From: Siphonodentalium dalli
Lineage: Eukaryota; Mollusca; Scaphopoda; Gadilida; Siphonodentaliidae
Assembly (NCBI GenBank): GCA_032622095.1
Contig: CP136066.1
Coordinates: 95,195,319 to 95,259,318 of the forward strand
Reading direction: 5' to 3'
Length of the DNA stretch: 64,000 bases
Shown: in pieces, positions 11,380 to 21,487 of the stretch
How the letters are laid out: every line of letters starts with the position of its first letter
Position numbering within the stretch: position 1 is the stretch's first letter
Position numbers and translations under genes: made by a program
The notes under the pieces: model-generated
Told to the model about the DNA's origin: nothing
Database searches by the model: none
Seen by the model: the letters and a program-made list of their open reading frames with translations, nothing else

Positions 11380-11460
11380 TGTTATTCTGGGCTTCAAATG
11401 GTCCGGGTTTCTTGTAGACCTGGTCCGGGTTTCTTGTAGACCTGGTCCGGGTTTCTTTGT
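11380..11460 (+). repeat. Short tandem repeats of GTCCGGGTTTCTTGTAGACC
   Basis: Three near-identical units of about 22 bp (GGTCCGGGTTTCTTGTAGACCT) occur in a row. A complementary motif, AAGAAACCTGTGAACATTGTTC, is repeated about 300 bp upstream at 11050-11110. The two lie either side of the B element at 11115-11359 and may be flanks of an older repeat. Confidence 0.55.
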
Positions 11461-11566
11461 GTACTGTGTTCTCCTATTGTGATAAAGTGAAGAAACAAAC
11501 ATATAAGATGATATTCAAGGGAATTGGCTAGGGAAATATGCATCCCTTTTTCGCATGGTTTCCATA

Positions 11567-11724
11567 TTAACCCTTTTGCTGTTGCAGCATTAAATATCAT
11601 GTGCCAGTGCATTCTCTTATATATGCGAGGAGTCTCCCCCATAGGGAGACTCGCATATATAAGAGAATGCATTGGCACAGGGTTTTTGAAAAATTTCAGG
11701 AAGCTCCAGTCATGGAAGGGTTAA
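11567..11724. mobile_element. Family B single-hairpin element
   Basis: TTAACCCTTTTGCTGTTGC to GTCATGGAAGGGTTAA. One intact cassette: CCAGTGCATTCTCTTATATA facing TATATAAGAGAATGCATTGG around GGAGTCTCCCCCATAGGGAGACTC. This minimal form is about 158 bp, against ~250 bp for the double-hairpin form. Confidence 0.8.
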
Positions 11725-12191
11725 TTACCAGAATATTTTTCCATGATATAATTTTCACAAGATAAACACTAAGTTAAAACCTGGTTCATTTCACTACAGA
11801 TAAGTGATAGAACCCATCAGTAAAACACTTCTTGCTTTCTCCGCCATGTTCCAAAGTATACTTAACATCAAAGTTCAAGTTTACAAACTTAATCATCGCT
11901 GGTTGATTTATTACATTTGCTCTGCAAATGGATTTTATGTGATGGTGTGCATTAGGAGTCCAGGTAGTGATATAAACACATATTAAACATACTGTCGACA
12001 CAAGACAGTAAACTGCTCTATCATCATGGCTTCGGTCCAGGAAGGCTCATCCTGAGCCAATTCAATGAGTCACGAATGTCTGAGAATGTTGTTGCTTAAC
12101 ACTTATATCTGTCAACATAGGTGCATTTCTTCAAGGTTTCTTTATGAAAAAGTTAGCAGAATTCCTACATTAGTCTGTAAGTTTTAGAATT

Positions 12192-12285
12192 TTAACCCTT
12201 CCATGACTAGAGCTCCCTGAATTTTTGCGAAAAAACCCTGTGCCATTGCATTCTCTTATAAATGCGAGTCTTCCATAGAGCTTGC
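12192..12285. mobile_element. Family B 5' fragment
   Basis: TTAACCCTTCCATGACTAGAGC, then TTTTGCG and CCCTGTGCCATTGCATTCTC, ending near GCGAGTCTTCCATAG where similarity is lost. A truncated left end. Confidence 0.65.
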
Positions 12286-12329
12286 TCTGATCAGGACAAT
12301 TCATTACTCCTTTTATTGCAGAATGGGTT

Positions 12330-12470
12330 CTTCATTTAATTATAAAAATTATACCTTAGATTTGCCCATTATTCATTTGAAGGGGTGTTTTGATATGACT
12401 TTTGCAACAACAACAAAATTCCCATTCATTCATTTGCAGGAAATGTTCAGCAATAAGTTAAATTAAACAG
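12330..12470 (+). mobile_element. Diverged family F fragment
   Basis: Recognisable by GGGTTCTTCATTTAATTATA, a weak match to ACATTGGAATGGTC, CATTTGAAGGGGTGTTTTGA and GGAAATGTTCAG in the family F order. Internal additions include a CAACAACAACAA tract. Old and truncated. Confidence 0.4.
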
Positions 12471-12493
12471 CATATTAAAGGTAATTTTAAAAT

Positions 12494-12599
12494 GAGCTTT
12501 CCAATGAATAGCAACACGCCATATTTTCGACTAAATCCTGAAATAGTTACCCATAATTCTGCTGTGGTTAAGGAGTCGATTAGTTAGCTTATTACTGTA
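12494..12599. mobile_element. Family A half element
   Basis: Only the right arm of the palindrome remains, from GAGCTTTCCAATGAATAGC to GTTAGCTTATTACTGTA. The left arm is missing, so it can no longer form the long hairpin. Confidence 0.75.
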
Positions 12600-12894
12600 G
12601 TTTCAACACAGTACCACACCAATGACAGTAACTCTTGGTAACTGGAATTGCCAGTTTGAACATCTTGAGACAACGTAAGGCTAAGTTTGGAGACATGAAG
12701 CATGGTATACGATATGTGTATGCACACCACAATGTTCTCATTATATTGTGTTCATTTAGTGTATTACTACAGATTTCTAAGTGTTGTAATTTATCCAGTT
12801 CCTATGCTATGTGCACTTAAATAAGAGTTATTTATTTTAAGCTTCAGTATATACCTACACACTAATGTTAATCATGTTATACCAGGGTTGTTGG

Positions 12895-13355
12895 CAAGCC
12901 TGATTTCAGTGTGCCTGTCATTTGCAGAATGAGGTCCCCAGAAGGTGAGTTTAGTGATGCTATCCAGCATAGCGGGCTAGCATCACCAAATTCTCCCTCT
13001 GGGGACCTCATTCTGCATGGCCTCATCTGCTATGGGAGACATAGACTCAGATTGAAGTTCCCAAATGGTGAATATTGTGATGTACACACATTGGGAACCT
13101 CGATTATGCAATGAGTCGTCTGCCAATTTGGGGGATATAGAGAAACTAAACTAAAAAAGAAATATAATCTATTGGAAGAAGTTTCTAAAGAAATTTGATA
13201 ATAAAGAATCTTTCCAGAGAAGATGAGGCCTAAGACGAATGAGGTCCCCAGAGGGTGAATTTAGTTGTGCTAGCCCGCTATGCGGGATAGCGTCACTAAA
13301 TTCACCCTCCGGGGACCTCATTGTGCAAATGACAGGCACACTAAACTCAGACTTG
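12895..13355. mobile_element. Family E long form
   Basis: Outer arms match the short family E element: GCAGAATGAGGTCCCCAG...GGGGACCTCATTCTGC at 12925-13016 and again near 13240-13325. The long form adds ~200 bp in the middle (CTATGGGAGACATAGACTC, TGGTGATGTACACACATTGGG, TGCCAATTTGGGGGATATAG). It ends ...CACACTAAACTCAGACTTGG, mirroring the start. The 67- and 100-codon frames here are artefacts of the palindrome. Confidence 0.75.
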
Positions 13356-13443
13356 GTTGTTGGCAAGGTGATTGCCAAAGAACAAGAAAACAAATACAAA
13401 TACCAGATGTAGGAAGCTCTGTCACAGGGAACAGCCAAGAGGT

Positions 13444-13787
13444 TTAACCCTTTACCCAACAAACCGGCCAAAACCGGCCAAATAAAGCTTCAACAGCCTA
13501 AAATATCTTCGGTCTGTCTCAATAGAACCATACAAATATGGATATCATTGGAACCGGCTCCTTGACCACATTGTGATAGTTACAGTTATGCCCTGTGCCA
13601 ATGCATTCTCTTATATATGCGAGTCGACCATAGGTCGCCTCGCATATATAAGAGAATGCATTGGCCTAAAAAATATCTTTTTTTAACACTTTTTACCATT
13701 TTTTCTTACATTCTTTAACAATATGGTCGACTCGCATATATAAGAGAATGCATTGGCACAGGGCCGTTCTGTTGGGTAAAGGGTTAA
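13444..13787. mobile_element. Family D TTAA element, copy 1
   Basis: Bounded by TTAACCCTTTACCCAACA and TGTTGGGTAAAGGGTTAA. The left part has AAACCGGCCAAAACCGGCC, GGTCTGTCTCAATAGAACC and GGAACCGGCTCCTTGACC, followed by the hairpin cassette with GAGTCGACCATAGGTCGCCTC. The right part is a shortened second cassette. The copy at 21958-22356 is the same element in the opposite orientation and is more complete. Confidence 0.8.
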
Positions 13788-14011
13788 AATTTGGAAGAGT
13801 CACTTCTCCCTGTTTGATTATTAGGGAGCAGTGGACTCATCATGGAGAAGTAACAATGTCTGAAGTTCAATTTAGATCCAAATATCATCATTTTATGATC
13901 CAGTAAGTATCATGCATCACAAGAGCGCACTTGTAAAATCATTATAGTGAGTAACAACACCATTATAATCAGTAAATATACTTCAGATTATGCCATTGGG
14001 ATATATGCATG

Positions 14012-14182
14012 TACAGTAATGCTATAAATAATCGACTCCTTAACCACAGCAGAATTATGGGTAACTTTTCAGGATTTAGTCGGAAATATGGCTTGTTGCG
14101 ATATTTCCGACTAAATCATGTAAAGTTACCAATAATTCTGCTGTGGTTAGTTAAGGAGTCGATTATTTAGAGCATTACTGTA
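14012..14182. mobile_element. Family A MITE with deleted centre
   Basis: Left arm TACAGTAATGCTATAAATAA, right arm TTATTTAGAGCATTACTGTA. The two arms meet at GGCTTGTTGCGATATTTCC, so ~45 bp of the usual central stem (CATTCATCGGAAAGCTCTC and its mate) are gone. Confidence 0.8.
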
Positions 14183-14377
14183 CTGGTATATGAGAGGGAA
14201 GTGAGTTCTCCCTGAGACAAAACTATGGAGAAATGGCACATTTTAGGGAGAAGATGTCTCCAAAGTCGCCCTCTGGGCTGGTCCCTTCTATGTCATCAAA
14301 ATGGGGAGGGGTACTTGGTGGCTCAGTTGTTTGGTGCATTGCAGGGATAACCAGACAACAGGTAGAGAAATACCTTA

Positions 14378-14593
14378 TATATTAATGCCTTACATAATTG
14401 ACTCCATAACCTCAGCAGAATTATGGGTAACTTTTCAGGATTTAGTCGGAAATATGGCTTGTTGGCATTCATCGGAAAGCTCTCAGTGAGAGCTTTCTGA
14501 TGAATGGCAACATGCCATATTTCTGACTAAATCCTGAAATATTACCCATAATTCTGCTGTGGTTAAGGAGTCGATTATTTAGGGCATTACTGT
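14378..14593. mobile_element. Family A palindromic MITE, copy
   Basis: Starts TATTAATGCCTTACATAATTG and ends TTATTTAGGGCATTACTGTA. The centre is GAAAGCTCTCAGTGAGAGCTTTC. The left end has diverged from the CAGTAATGC consensus; the arms are otherwise complete. Confidence 0.8.
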
Positions 14594-14633
14594 AGATTCC
14601 TGACTGATCACATTTGTGATTTCTGGCTTTAAC

Positions 14634-14958
14634 TTAACCCTTTCTTTATCAAATGGATTCTCCCTAGATTTATAACAGTATACATTGGAATGGTCCACTG
14701 CTCATCTGGAGGGGTATTCAGGAAATGTAAACAGATGACAGATGACACAACTGCAGAAGGAATCATTGGTGTGAGATATTCAGATAAGACTGTTTGTTGA
14801 AATCATTATCTGCACATTTCCTAAGGGAACTACCCATCAATGAGTATTTAGTAAATAAAGGTTAACCCATCATCGGCGAGTAGTTATCCCATAGGACATA
14901 TTTAGATAATAAGTTCAACAAATGACCATAGGTCTGAATTTATTACCTAAACATTTCC
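14634..14958 (+). mobile_element. Family F TTAA element plus adjoining fragment
   Basis: 14634-14865 runs TTAACCCTTTCTTTATCAAA through ATACATTGGAATGGTCCACT and CATCAATGAGTATTTAGTAA to AAAGGTTAA. A second partial inverted piece (CATCATCGGCGAGTAG, AGATAATAAGTTCAACAAATG) abuts it to 14958. Non-coding. Confidence 0.65.
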
Positions 14959-14963
14959 CTCAA

Positions 14964-15114
14964 CAAGCCTTGAAATAGGGTGTCTGTCATTAGCAGAATG
15001 AGGTCCCCAGAGGGTGAAATTGGTGATGCTAGCCCGCTATGTGGGGTAGCATCACTAAATTCACCCTCTGGGGACCTCATTCTGCAAATGACAGACACAC
15101 TATCTCAAGGCTTG
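14964..15114. mobile_element. Family E short form
   Basis: CAAGCCTTGAAATAGGGTGT ... ACACACTATCTCAAGGCTTG with a single internal hairpin (TGATGCTAGCCCGCTATGTG / GGGTAGCATCAC). At 151 bp this is the minimal palindromic form of the family. Confidence 0.85.
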
Positions 15115-15151
15115 TAGATAAGGCTCCTGCTGCACTTTTAATTTATATTTT

Positions 15152-15254
15152 GTCTGCTTTTATCATCTTATCATCCCTCCAAATAAAAAATAGACCATTC
15201 CCATGTACCCTTTTTAACTGACTGGAAGAATCCATTCAGTATAGAAAGGGTTAA
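15152..15254 (-). mobile_element. Family F fragment, reverse orientation
   Basis: Read on the minus strand it starts near TTAACCCTTTCTATACTGAA and has GGATTCTTCCAGTCAG, ACATGGGAATGGTCTA and TTTGGAGGGATGATAAG, the family F 5' block. The remainder is missing. Confidence 0.55.
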
Positions 15255-15438
15255 AACAGATGCAGGATTTTCATCCTCCTATATTGAATAAATTAAATGA
15301 TTGAACCTCATATGAAGTTATATTTGTGATGGCTTATTATAATATTAATTGCAGTATGCTAATAATTTTGAAATAAAATGAGGTAGATTTGGTCATACGA
15401 TTCAGATGGCAGCTGACGAATCCCAACTGCTAGATTAA

Positions 15439-15628
15439 TTAACCCTTTCAGTGCCAAGTCCGATTTTTGTATCAACCGATATTTCCTTGATCATTTTTCA
15501 AATTTATTGATTATAATAATGTGAGCTCTTTCCATCAATGTATCACATTATTATAATCAATAAATTTGAAAAATGATCAAGGAAATATGGGTTGATACAA
15601 AAATCGGACTTGGCACTGAAAGGGTTAA
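15439..15628. mobile_element. Family C TTAA palindrome, complete
   Basis: TTAACCCTTTCAGTGCCAAG faces CTTGGCACTGAAAGGGTTAA. The arms stay complementary almost to the centre (TTTATTGATTATAATAATGTG ... CACATTATTATAATC), with a loop of about 20 bp. This 190 bp hairpin is the uninterrupted version of the element at 4156-4441. Confidence 0.85.
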
Positions 15629-15715
15629 ATTCCAATTTGGTTGTGACCAGTTAAACATGTGTATATAATTAAAATAAAATTTATAGAATTTCAATTATAA
15701 AAGTAAAGGTACCTA

Positions 15716-15980
15716 TTAATCCTTTCATGATGGGAGCTGCTCCATGGTGCAACTTTAAAGATCATGTGCCAGTGCATTCTCTTATATATGTGAGTCGCCA
15801 ATAGGGAGCCTCGCATATACAAGAGAATGCACTGGCTTTATACAAGGTCAAGGTAAATATTGTTTGGCCAATGCATTCTCTTATATATGTGAGGGTCCCT
15901 TTTGGGAGACTCGCATATATTAAAGAATGCATTGGCACAGTGTTTTCGCAAAATTTCAAGAAGCTCCAGTCATGGTGCTG
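15716..15980. mobile_element. Family B double-hairpin element
   Basis: Starts TTAATCCTTTCATGATGGG. Two cassettes follow (CCAGTGCATTCTCTTATATA...GAATGCACTGG; CCAATGCATTCTC...GAATGCATTGG), then CAAAATTTCAAGAAGCTCCAG and GTCATGG. The right terminal TTAA is lost. Confidence 0.7.
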
Positions 15981-15984
15981 AAGG

Positions 15985-16053
15985 ATTCATATTCATTGGT
16001 GGGATTTCCTATGGGATAACTACTCACCAATGAGTATTCAGAGTAGACAGGGT
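15985..16053 (+). mobile_element. Family F 3' fragment
   Basis: TTCATTGGTGGGATTTCCTA, ACTCACCAATGAGTATTCAG and AGACAGGGTTAA match the end of family F. It abuts the B element. Confidence 0.5.
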
Positions 16054-16059
16054 TAAGCA

Positions 16060-17270
16060 CAAATAATTGTTATGAAAAACTAAATTAAAATGAACTACAG
16101 TTGAAAAAAATCAGCATCTCATTGAACCTCAGCATCTGAATTAAGCGTTTAATATGTCTTTAAAAATAATGTATTCGTTTTTGCATAATATTGTTGTAAC
16201 AGCACCTCACCCTCTTACGTACTTCTAGTCACTGTTCGTAATTTATTAGTCCTTATTTCTTGCCTTCAGATATTTCTAGAAATTTTAATATTAGAAACCA
16301 TTCTGTGATCTATATTCTCAAACTGAAATTATTTTGACTTAAAACAGATGTAATTACTGATTATTTGCCACAAGTTATATGGTACCTAGTCTGCTTGGTC
16401 TACTAAAATTGTAAGTTCAGAAATCATCTTTGTCTGCGAAATATTTTTGAATTTTACAAAATGTTCTTAAGTTTGTTAATTCGCGTGTCCGTCATTGTTT
16501 AATTGTCACTTTCATATTTAATATTGACCATCAGACATAAGTTTGCAAATATGGAAACCTTGGTCAGCCATCAGAAATTATACAACTGTTGGGAAAGATA
16601 GCTAACTCCCACAGAATACTCTAAAATAGCGACCTTGTATTGTTTGGGTCATTTAAAAAATTTCTGATTAACATTTTTTTATGCCATCAATGATTACGTT
16701 ATCTGTATTAAGATATTGGGGTCTGTTTGTGAATAACTAAGGAAACCTAGCAGACTAGGCACCTTTGAAACAATTAGTTTCTTCCACGACTTTCTTTCTC
16801 TGCTCTGCTTTGTTAATATTTCCGCACGCATCTGCTTCAGTTACACAACTTTATGTATATTTTTTGTATATTGGCAAAGTACACTGGACAACAAACCATT
16901 TGTTTGGAGAATATGTTGTGTATAACCAGATCTAGTCATTCATATAAAACTTCTATTTTGTCAGATGTATATTCTTCATCTGGCATCAGGCTATAATGTC
17001 AGATGTATATCCCACATCTGACACCAGATTAATAACATAAATTATTGTGGTAGATTGACCTGAATATGATATGATGGTCATGGCTTCAAATTTATATCAA
17101 CCAAAGCTGCTCAGTTGAATATATGTCATAAGCCATGAATGTCAGACTCATGTCAGTCGTTACCATAATGTATATATGTTATGCTGACAGACTTGCTTTT
17201 TAAATTTCAGTGCCCACATTATGCACCTGACCAAGATTCACTTGAATATGCCAGTTAATGACATTGGTCT
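16060..17270. other. No gene recognised; short CATCTG repeats
   Basis: AT-rich and without supported exons. Around 16960-17030, TGTCAGATGTATAT(T/C)C followed by CATCTG(G/A)CA occurs twice, a small local repeat. Nothing else could be assigned. Confidence 0.4.
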
Positions 17271-17273
17271 ATG

Positions 17274-17490
17274 TACAGTAATGCCTTAAATAATCAAATC
17301 CTTAACCACAGCAGAATTATGGGTAATTTTTCAGGATTTAGTCTGAAATATGGCTTGGTGCCATTCATCGGAAAGCTCTCACTGAGAGCTTTCCGATGAA
17401 TGGCAACAAGCCATATTTCCGACTAAATCTTGAAAAATTACCCATAATTCTGCTGTGGTTACGGAGTCGATTATTTAGGGCATTACTATA
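17274..17490. mobile_element. Family A palindromic MITE, copy
   Basis: TACAGTAATGCCTTAAATAA to TTATTTAGGGCATTACTATA, with the centre GAAAGCTCTCACTGAGAGCTTT. Complete arms. Confidence 0.85.
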
Positions 17491-17720
17491 AATGATGATA
17501 AAGTTCCATCCCATGCTTATCCTATAGCACACTGAAATGGAATACATGTAGACTGACCTGTTTTCCAAGTGTAGCATTGGTATTTCTGTAAATCATGAGA
17601 TATTTCTAATGAGAAAATATGCTTCACGATTTTCATCAATCATAATGTTTTAATTGTTTACTCAAACATTTTGATAACGTGATACCCTAAAAATCAGGAA
17701 GCACAACAGGTCTCCACCTA

Positions 17721-18141
17721 TGGTGCCGGAAATTTTCAGAATGAGGTCCCCAGAGGGTGAATTTAGTGACACTACCCATCACAGTGGGCTAGCATCACCA
17801 ATTTCATCCTCTGGGGACCTCATTCTGCATGGCCTCATCTGCCATGGGAGACCTTGACTCAGATTCAAGTTTTCAGCTGGTGATGTGCACCCATTGGGCA
17901 CCTCAATTATGCATTGTGCCATCTGCCAATTTGGGGATATAGAGAAATTAAACTAAAGAAAAATAAACTTTCTAAAGAAACTAAAAAAAACTAGTTAATT
18001 CAATAAACATACTTTCCAGAGGGGATGTGGCAGAATGTCGCCAGAGGGTGAATTTAGTGATTCTCGCCCAGTGTTGGGTAGCATCACTAAATTCTCCCTC
18101 TGGGGACCTCATTCTGCAAATGTTCAGCATCATATTTTGAG
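17721..18141. mobile_element. Family E long form, diverged ends
   Basis: Contains CAGAATGAGGTCCCCAGAGG, GGGCTAGCATCACC, then the long-form middle (CATGGGAGACCTTGACTC, CACCCATTGGGCACCTC, CTGCCAATTTGGGGATATAG) and a second GGGGACCTCATTCTGC. The terminal CAAGCC arms are replaced by TGGTGCCGGAAATTTT / AATGTTCAGCATCATA. Confidence 0.65.
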
Positions 18142-18821
18142 TCCTGGAAGCAAATTTCAGTAATCATTTTTTGTCATGGTATAATAGATCCCAAACACAA
18201 AAAGTTACCACAAGATGGTATATGAAGACCCATTTATTCCAATAGTATACTCACGTAAAAAAAAAATATGGCATATTCCAATCTCTTAAAACAGCCAACT
18301 ACAATCTTTCCGAATCTGATTCCATTGCTAGGAATAATGGAGCATTCGCAAGGCGACATAACAAATTTTTTGCATATATGGAGCACATGGTTGGTGTTGA
18401 AAACATTTGCGATGTAAATCTGTAAGATTGTCGTGGGATTTTTAAAGAGACTGATGCTACATTTTGGAATATTCTTTATGATCTCAATGTGGATGTCAGT
18501 CAAATTTATAATATTTATATTCTTCTTTTGATCTTGAAGCTTGTGATTTAAAAAAAGTCTTTGAACAGTTTTCTTTGTCTGTTAATTAGCTGCAATCAGT
18601 ATATTGTTTTACGTTGTCATGACGACGATGTTTTTTGTTGATTTGAGTCTGTGATTGACGCTTCTAGTCCCGTTAGATTGTGTACATCAATGTAGAACAC
18701 AATTCTGTAAGGTTCATCATGATTAATAAATCGTTAATCGAGAATCGTTTCTTGATGTTTTTCACCTCCCATGTTTGATAAGACCTTTATTGAAGACCAC
18801 CAGAATGCTTGAAGACCCAAA

Positions 18822-19292
18822 TTAGCCGTTTGTGAGTTGCAGAGTTATCGGCCGTGGACAGAGTTAACACTCCTACTAGTAGGTATACCTGATGTGTAAT
18901 AACCCGGTCTTCGCTGATGAGCATATGCACCACAGAGTAATAATCGAGCTGAATATCTGTAGAGGGACCCATTACCTGTGAGATGCATATTCTCAAGTTT
19001 GTTAACGCTTTGTTATACTGTAATTTTTGTTGTTGCAAGTTTTCTGTGGGGGAAAATTCGGTCATAAAACATATTCTGAAATCATGGGAAAGGACTATGG
19101 TTTCGATCCCGGGTGTAATAATTATCGTAACTGCATTGGAAGATTCAACAAACTGGTTAGTTTGCATTGACATTGCTCCTAAAACACAATATAAAGAATG
19201 ACAGATCGAACAGAACGGAAGTAAATATACCAACTGGTAAGAGGGGATAACTCTATCCATGACCGACAACTCTGCAATTTGCTAATCGGTAA
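18822..19292. mobile_element. Imperfect foldback element, about 470 bp
   Basis: The left side GTTGCAGAGTTATCGGCC.GTGGACAGAGTT is mirrored on the right by AACTCTATCCATGACC and CGACAACTCTGC. The similarity extends for about 70 bp per arm, including ACTAGTAGGTATAC facing ATATACCAACTGG. The longest single reading frame in this half of the window (160 codons, minus strand) is just the read-through of this foldback and has no recognisable domain. Likely a MITE of a separate family. Confidence 0.5.
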
Positions 19293-19382
19293 TTATAATC
19301 GCCTCACAAGGAAGTTCCCCATGACATTGCACTGTATCTCAAGAATCCTCAGGGCTATTGTCAGGAAATTTACATGTATATT

Positions 19383-19505
19383 TATATATATAAAAAGAGT
19401 AGGATCTGTCCAGAATTTTCTCCCAGACTGCTGGTCGGATTTCAATAAAATTTGGTATGGTGACTCGGGTACCCTGGCGGAGGTTATAACGGCATTAAAA
19501 AAATA
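19383..19505 (+). repeat. Dispersed repeat, second copy of the 2687-2805 unit
   Basis: AAAAAGAGTAGGATCTGTCC, CCCAGACTGCTGGTCGGATT, TTTGGTATGGTGACTCGGGT, ACCCTGGCGGAGG and ACGGCATTAAAA follow the same order as at 2687-2805. About 120 bp of shared similarity; role unknown. Confidence 0.65.
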
Positions 19506-19598
19506 ATTTAAAAAAATAAAATAAGCTCACAATGCTGAATATTTAAAGACTCCCAAAGGGAGCCTGTTTCAGCTAATTCAATATATTAGTATATTAAA

Positions 19599-19720
19599 CA
19601 CGTGGTCAAACGGACAAATTGCAGATGAAGATGGATAACTCTAAAATCAAAATGGTTATTATTACCACTTGATTTTAGAGTTATCCATCTTCATTCGCAA
19701 TTTATCCATTTGACCACGTC
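19599..19720. repeat. Near-perfect inverted repeat, 55 bp stem
   Basis: CACGTGGTCAAACGGACAAATT and AGATGAAGATGGATAACTCT are mirrored by AGAGTTATCCATCTTCATTC and AATTTATCCATTTGACCACGT, with a loop around ATGGTTATTATTACCA. A stand-alone hairpin not seen elsewhere in the window. Confidence 0.75.
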
Positions 19721-19941
19721 AATTCAGTAGATGAAGAATGTCATAATCTACTCTTTTGTAGAATGCTCATTCCCTCCGGTGTCAAGTCACCAAGAAGGTG
19801 TACAGCTGTAATTAACTGAGAATTCTAACATATAAACATAGCCACATATCCAGCATAGTGCTCGTTGCTCGCCTGTGTATTTATAACAATTTATCGATAG
19901 TCAAACATGCTTTATCAAAACAATGATGATCCCATATTTTG

Positions 19942-20010
19942 GTCTTGCAATTTGGCCAATTTTGTTGTTGAGAAATTGCAACAACAAAAATGGCCAAAAT
20001 TATTTTTCGC
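19942..20010. repeat. Short inverted repeat (TTGGCCAATTTTGTTGTTG)
   Basis: ATTTTGGTCTTGCAATTTGGCC then ATTTTGTTGTTG and GAGAAATTGCAACAACAAAA with TGGCCAAAAT form a small stem. Possibly a diverged MITE core. Confidence 0.45.
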
Positions 20011-20411
20011 CCCACATGAACCCTGTTATTGAATGAAAGATTCTATCTACTGTCGTAGTTTCTGCAACTCTCATGTTTGTTTATTTGCAAGTACTCAATG
20101 TCTCTTGTTGAATAAACTGGTTTCTGGTCCAAAATTAAAAAAATCTGAAAATGTAATAAACTGACCCTTCCAGCTCCATTGGATTAACAAAATGAAAATC
20201 ATTTGTTATTCAGATTTATTTAATATCTGTATCTCATGATAAACTTCCAGCACAGCCAAGCAAAACACACCCATATCAAGATGGAGAGTGTATCAATAAA
20301 TAGACCAAGTCAACTTCATCTTTGCCGGCATCGATCACAAATGTAATAGTGTTGATCACATTCATAGCAAGCTTCTCATATGCATGTGAGTTTAATAATG
20401 GCTCTTTATCA

Positions 20412-20519
20412 CAGAGCTTTCCGATAAATGGCAACAAGCCATATATCCGACTAAATCCTGACAAATTACCCATAATTCTGCTGTGGTTAAGGAGTCGATT
20501 ATTTAGGGCATTACTGTAT
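20412..20519. mobile_element. Family A half element
   Basis: Right arm only, from GAGCTTTCCGATAAATGGC to GTCGATTATTTAGGGC and ATTACTGTA. The left arm is absent, as at 12494-12599. Confidence 0.75.
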
Positions 20520-20569
20520 AGCGACTTGTAATCTTCAGTGATCAGATCAAACTTATTAATTTATCGCTT

Positions 20570-20786
20570 TTAACCCTTTCTTTCTAAATGGATTCTCCCA
20601 TCAGTTATGAAAGTATTTATTGGAGTGGTCTATTATTATTATTGGAGGAGTGTTCAGGAAAAATGAGCAGAAGACAGGCAGACAAAAAGATAACACAGGT
20701 GGAGAAGGATTCCTACTCATTGATGGGGAAATGTTTAGATAATAAGTTAAACAGTTTGTTGAACTTATTATCTGAACATTTCCTTT
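20570..20786 (+). mobile_element. Family F TTAA element, 3'-truncated
   Basis: TTAACCCTTTCTTTCTAAATG, CCATCAGTTATGAAAG, TTGGAGTGGTCTATTA, GGAGGAGTGTTCAGG, and the inner palindrome AGATAATAAG...GAACTTATTATCTG. It is cut by the family G sequence that begins near 20787. Confidence 0.65.
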
Positions 20787-20963
20787 ATTTTCGAACCCCC
20801 AGATAATTTTATATAAAACATTACGCCATATTATATACCATTTGAAAGAGGAAGCTCCAAAACATTGTATTATCAACTTATTCGGTGTAATAAACTGTGA
20901 ACATGTTGTTTTTGTTAAGATACGAACTTGGTGTTCAGTGCTCAAGTTTCGTTATTTTCAATG
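20787..20963. mobile_element. Family G foldback element, half copy
   Basis: CGAACCCCCAGATAATTTTA, CATTTGAAAGAGGAAGCTCC, CAACTTATTCGGTGTAATAA and AACATGTTGTTTTTGTTAAG are shared with the fuller copies at 29822-30178 (reverse) and 52505-52960. It stops at TTATTTTCAATGG, where the hairpin centre should be. Confidence 0.6.
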
Positions 20964-20968
20964 GATAA

Positions 20969-21214
20969 GTTAAAGATGATGTGCCAGTGCATTCTCTTAT
21001 ATATGCAAGTCTCCCGTTGGGAGCCTCGCATATATATATATATATATATATATAAAGAAAATGCATTGGCTTACAAGGTGAAGGTAAATATTGTTAGGCC
21101 AATGTATTCTCTTATATATGCGAGGCTCCCTATGGTAGACTTGCATATATAGCAGAATGCATTGGCACAGGGTTTTCACAAATATTCATGAAGGTCCAGT
21201 CATGGAAGGATTAA
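20969..21214. mobile_element. Family B double hairpin with a (TA)n expansion
   Basis: Cassettes CCAGTGCATTCTCTTATATA and CCAATGTATTCTCTTATATA, ending GTCATGGAAGGATTAA. In the first cassette the TATATA of one arm has expanded to about 25 bp of alternating TA (about 21030-21054), so the two arms no longer match in length. The short frames here are translated microsatellite. Confidence 0.75.
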
Positions 21215-21487
21215 CATGATTTTTGTTGCAATTGAGCATCTCTATGTGCTAGGAGTGGCACGGGTTTTAAGTTAGTACTACTCTAGTGTACCATGTAGGC
21301 ATAGATGAAGAAGACTTGGTATAACAAGTAAATAGAAGTAACATCATATATCACAAGCCTTCCAAACATAACATTCAATACATCTCTGCTTCAAATATAA
21401 AAAATAAAAACTTGTACAACGATATTTGCAACAAATCGGCTGAAAAAAGTTGGTAAATGTCTGTTTAAGGTGTGACTTTACACTAAA

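Noticed and set aside
19098-19113. GGTTTCGATCCCGGG as the B box of a tRNA gene
   Set aside because: No matching A box, acceptor stem or anticodon arm can be drawn in the 70 bases upstream.
18787-19269. 160-codon minus-strand ORF as a protein gene
   Set aside because: It sits inside an imperfect inverted repeat, lacks recognisable domains or splice context, and its composition is not gene-like.
20928-21179. Frames with repeated Tyr-Ile residues
   Set aside because: Translation of the (TA)n tract and hairpin cassette of a family B element on both strands.
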